46,614 bases of DNA from Saprospiraceae bacterium (GTDB lineage Bacteria > Bacteroidota > Bacteroidia > Chitinophagales > Saprospiraceae), in the NCBI GenBank assembly GCA_016787415.1, contig JAEUUT010000231.1:1-46614 (forward strand), in the 5' to 3' direction. Every line of letters starts with the position of its first letter. The stretch's first letter is position 1. The notes under the pieces are model-generated. The model was not told the DNA's origin. It worked only from the letters and a program-made list of their open reading frames with translations, and ran no database searches. The translations under genes and the position numbers were made by a program. This document shows positions 46,001 through 46,614 of the stretch, in pieces.

Positions 46001-46614
46001 TCGATTTTGGACAGGTCATACAAGGTAGCACCGCCAGCCACGGCAGCCAGATCTGCATCGGGTGTAGGGACAAGCGTATAACCGCCATTTACGCTACCGG
46101 AGTTATTGGGACCAGGCAAAACGCCTACGGAGCCGGTGCAAAGTACCATGCCCTGATCCAGTCCGATATTGGTAGCGCCGTTGGAAAACGTGCCCCTTGA
46201 AGTAGTATTCCCGAAGGAGGTTACATTCGTCACATCAAAGCAGTTACCTCCGATCAATACAGTATTGATAAGGGTGCTCGCTGCAGTGCCCGCTGTGGTG
46301 GACAGGTTTACCAGTTCTGGCTGATCCGGATCAGGTACAGGCTCCTCTGGCGGTTTAACATCGTCGACACGTCCTATCGACAGGGAAACAGGTACATTGC
46401 CCGCTCTATCTTTAGAGAAAGTTTTGAGTTCCAGGGTCGCACAGGAGGATATCGGTGTAATAATTACCTGATGCGGAGCCTCCGTGTTTACTTGAAAAGG
46501 CAGATCGTTCCGTACGAGCCATTGAAAATCAAGGCCCATGTTTTTATCGCCCGAGGCGACTATAATCGAATAAGTCCCCCCCTGTTCCAGGCCACATATT
46601 TGAACGTTTGTTTT
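37018..46614 (-). CDS. Giant T9SS type B surface protein with 26 Ig-like repeats (5' end outside the window)
   Basis: At least 3198 residues: the frame stays open through the window end with no start in sight, so the ATG at 46539 is internal. Counting from that Met, residues 77-318 form a choice-of-anchor L domain (GSDEYCEFVDQGFNDVFGFF) and 332-426 a Calx-beta-like domain. Ig-like and SprB-like modules come next (VNPSCFGLSNGSITATPSGG), then 26 tandem Ig-like repeats of about 83 residues (pattern L.C....L.G.GSS.G..Y.Y.W......SG..TL.P.V...G.Y.L.VTN..NGCT). The C-terminal 95 residues (PNVFSPNNKDGKSDYF ... VYDRWGTMLF ... WDGTFRG) are the gliding-motility-associated T9SS type B tail. It is probably an adhesin of the SprB style. 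Confidence 0.95.
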   Translation of the reverse strand, partial: KTNVQICGLEQGGTYSIIVASGDKNMGLDFQWLVRNDLPFQVNTEAPHQVIITPISSCATLELKTFSKDRAGNVPVSLSIGRVDDVKPPEEPVPDPDQPELVNLSTTAGTAASTLINTVLIGGNCFDVTNVTSFGNTTSRGTFSNGATNIGLDQGMVLCTGSVGVLPGPNNSGSVNGGYTLVPTPDADLAAVAGGATLYDLSKIEFDFRPTAPTVSFDFVFGSDEYCEFVDQGFNDVFGFFISGPGIPGTQNIAVIPSTSTPVTIDNVSDVTNSTYFVSNSNTCATPPTNTAECQLDGWTSVFTAVANVIPCSTYHIKLAIADAGDAAYASAVFLRANSFSAGGIANAAAVYPTSAQFVLEGCNQGSIRISRGAGNIGVDEEVTFTISGTATPGVDYAPIFGPIIIPAGQTSILIPINVFADGILEGNETIILSLSNSCSCTQTQVTFNIQDLQPLTVNLNDFNGCGSTNTVLSPSVSGATPPLTYMWSNGATSPTLNVAAVGTNTYTVTVTDACGRTSTDEATVTLSPVPTATLSGSGVFCVGSSNTINLNLNLTGQGDWTVTYNANGTPVTTTFTSSPAVITATSGGTYSLVSVVSQNGCTGTVSGNVNLSTVNVNLSLTPVNPSCFGLSNGSITATPSGGTAPYTYSWTPSGSGSNPGSLGPGTYAVTVTSSQGCTEEASVTLVEPPLLDVTSNTPATINCFTPSSMIDLTVNGGTPGYTYTWTGGLSGQDPNVTAGGTYTVTVRDARNCTTTATVSVTADNTQPTAAIAPPVQLNCNTLSQTLDGMGSSQGTDFSYNWSGPGITCCSNTLQPSINAGGTYILTVTNTTNGCTKTASVTVQNNNSPPAANATAPFNIGCNHTTVTLSGTGSATGAGITYQWSTTDGNIQGSSTGLNAVVNQAGTYTLVVTNNNTGCTAEDNVTITGDTQPPTAIVAPAAQVTCLTPVIQLDGTGSSQGPPGYTYSWSGGTITGGGTTLTPSVSAGGTYTLVVTNPSNGCTSTATVAVTTNNTLPTAAVAPPAQLTCTTLSLSLNGNGSSQGSEFQYNWSGPGITCCSNTLTPTINAAGPYVLTVTNTNNGCTRTVSVTVQNNNTPPAVNATAPFNIGCNHPTVTLSGAGSATGAGITYQWSTTDGNIQGSATGLNAVVNQAGTYTLVVTNNNTGCTATDNVTITGDTQTPTALVAPAGPVNCFNPIIQLDGTGSSQGAPGYTYAWSGGTISGGGNTLTPSISAGGTYTLTVTNPTNSCTATASVTVAASFTQPNAVASAPGGINCQNATVTLNGNGSSTGPNFSYQWTTSNGNILSGDNTLNPVVNQGGIYTLVVTNSSNGCTKSVSVNVTQDQSVPVASAGPDRVLNCFTPTLQLQGSGSIGPSYTLVWSANPGNISAGGSTMSPTVNQPGTYTLMITNTSTGCTSSDAVVVTSDFATPTAQILPPSVLTCFNPTIQLDGSNSSTGTNFQYTWTNIAGGQIVGPNNQITATASAVGTYRLVVRNGDNGCTAQAQVTVSSNMTHPVAEAGPAASITCQNPTVTLNGAGSSTGAIYTYQWSTSSGEIESGANTLTPVVNLPGIYTLVVTNTQNGCTSQDAANVTTNQNLPVAVAGPDLQRTCTASTLNINGSNSTVGPGIQYLWTANPGNILSGATTMTPFVNQAGVYTLQVTNTNTGCTDTDEVVVTNNIVNPVPALATPDVINCFHPVVALDATGSTQLGVPVYQWATSNGNISSGATTATPQVTAPGLYLLTITNSQNSCTATAQVNVTRDITPPVAAAAVDDIISCQNAQVQLDGAGSSTGSEYQYQWSGPTSGLVTGDQTLSPTVNLGGDYMLVVSSTLNGCKDSASVTVQSSQEFPTVDAGPEQTLTCSIEELSLDGSGTSLGNEFAYIWDTPDGFIVSGASTLQPLINLPGTYNLSVINQINGCTATASVIVDTDYAAPAVAVAPGGILSCTVSSVTLNGSGSSSGSQYTYNWLTQNGNILSGDSTLQPVVNAVGGYTLLVTNTNNGCTSTASTSVSADASLPMANAGTPDTLTCLVNTILLDASASSQGTDYVYTWAGPGNIASYTGLQPSITLAGDYSLTVTNQVNGCSALSTVSIHEDRNAPVAEAGITNELTCATTSIVLDGIGSSTGPLFQYDWTALNGGQISQNGNTLNPTVDEPGLYRLLITNSYNGCVAVDSVSITEDIAHPIVDAGPPSTLTCVVPSATLAGQGSTGVLFVYDWTTSDGNIASGDSTLTPVVDAPGTYNLVVTNSYNGCSSTDFVLIDRDANVPNAEAEVVGELNCVVHSLQLSGLNSTQGSTLVYSWTTPDGNITAGDSTLTPVIDEPGLYTLQVYNTANSCVALSSVTVLENLTAPNALAGNPQVLSCTHPVLTLDGNGSSTGSQYQYNWNTDDGNILLGDTTLQPQVDQSGYYTLLVTDQSNGCTSESTVQILLDQNTPEADPGDSPTLTCAITSATLDGTESSTGTQFSYLWTTQDGQIISGDSTLTPVVGAPGTYNLLITNVNNGCVSDESVIVMEDVTPPDANAGYESVLTCANQTTDLNITGSSTGAQYSYQWSTNNGTIDGDPNTPDPAVSNPGDYLLTVQNTLTGCSSTASVNVPEDVAAPAVAAAVNGELTCSVVTLPLSSAGSSTGAQYDYLWTTTNGYIVSGANTPAPLINDAGSYQLQVTNNINGCTSTTSVAVSQNVTPPLVDATVNNLLTCAVTQIQLNGTASGGAQGISYAWSGPNVISGGTTATPTIGAVGPYQLTVVDLYNGCSTTDQVTVVGDITPPAIAIAPPAQLNCYVAQTVIQGSGSTGGAFTYVWTGNGIISGGNTLTPTVNAPGSYSLTITNTLNGCTSTQSTSVSQNIQPPQAQAGGAFELTCSVNEGLLNANGSASGTGINYSWATTNGHILAGGNTATPTVDEPGTYLLTVINAQTGCTNTAQVAVTENTNYPSSVNLSRELPKCGGQPGSLVVETVNGGVGPYLYSIDGGNNFVTANEFGGMTPGTYPIVVQDVNGCEYAQTLTFPVPVEPQVTLNPDITLVFGQDTKLTAALNIPLIQVDTIIWSPSESLTFTSKPNEVIARPFMDTEYTVRIINIDGCEDVAKVIVRVKDPQIWAPNVFSPNNKDGKSDYFLIFAADQTINKIHSLQVYDRWGTMLFQRTDMLPNDEELGWDGTFRGKPMNPAVFVWWADVELADGRHIVLKGDVTIAD
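37806..44313 (-). repeat. Coding tandem repeat array, 26 units of about 250 bp
   Basis: The Ig-like repeats of the giant protein occupy this stretch. Each unit has two conserved Cys, one near its start (LTC or LNC) and one near its end (NGC). Units near the N-terminal side of the array are the most alike; two blocks of three units (43567-44313 and 42820-43566) are each exactly 747 bp and correspond unit by unit, showing a recent tandem duplication. Confidence 0.9.

Noticed and set aside
46539..46539. ATG at 46539 as the true start of the giant protein
   Set aside because: The frame continues open for 25 more codons to the window edge, the upstream residues (GLEQGGTYSIIVASGDKN) read like part of a folded domain, and no signal peptide follows this Met.

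Overview
The window looks like chromosomal DNA of a Bacteroidota bacterium, most likely of the Saprospiraceae/Lewinella type (lineage is inference). Six or seven large secreted proteins end in type IX secretion (T9SS) sorting tails (type A 'YPNP...' tails and type B gliding-motility-associated tails). Several promoters fit the Bacteroidota -7 box TAnnTTTG, and Shine-Dalgarno sites are mostly absent. There is no rRNA, tRNA, CRISPR array, transposase or phage gene in view.

Layout. (1) 147-4070, minus strand: two T9SS cargo proteins, an FG-GAP/VCBS protein and a PKD protein. (2) 4173-6229, plus: an SGNH hydrolase, then an ECF sigma factor with a likely anti-sigma partner. (3) 6230-8890: an A+T-richer accessory patch with two small secreted proteins of unknown function, a SUKH/SMI1-like protein, an 80-88 bp dispersed repeat, a leftover copy of the 3' end of the neighbouring gene, and at both edges an inverted repeat built from the same heptanucleotides. 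(4) 8890-11088: a DUF3298-type lipoprotein and a periplasmic YCII-like protein, divergent. (5) 11185-17411, plus: a tight four-gene operon of T9SS cargo (phosphatase, YHYH protein, DUF1566 protein, second phosphatase). (6) 17545-22107: glyoxylate bypass genes aceB-aceA, divergent from an ScfR/RamB-like regulator. (7) 22282-24861: a GxxExxY protein, a DEAD-box helicase and a small barrel-like outer membrane protein, separated by very long inverted repeats. (8) 24997-36891, minus: acetyl-CoA synthetase, propionyl-CoA synthetase, a receiver protein, a fused solute-symporter/STAC/histidine kinase, two small membrane proteins, a porin, an MHS-family MFS transporter and an ArsR-type regulator. (9) 37018 to the window end, minus: the 3' part of a giant T9SS type B protein with 26 immunoglobulin-like repeats; its 5' end lies outside the window.

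How it works together. Regions 6 and 8 read as one short-chain fatty acid programme: uptake (porin, MFS and perhaps the symporter-kinase), sensing (symporter-kinase plus receiver, ScfR-like regulator), activation to acetyl- and propionyl-CoA, and anaplerosis through isocitrate lyase and malate synthase. A shared A+T-rich 18-bp motif upstream of prpE and of the MFS gene supports co-regulation.

The least explained signal is a family of at least six long intergenic inverted repeats (arms 35-73 bp), mostly perfect or nearly so, placed at gene ends. Their arms are made of 7-bp (or 21-bp) tandem units, and four of them share a core GTAGAGTACA. I know of no described Bacteroidota element with this architecture.
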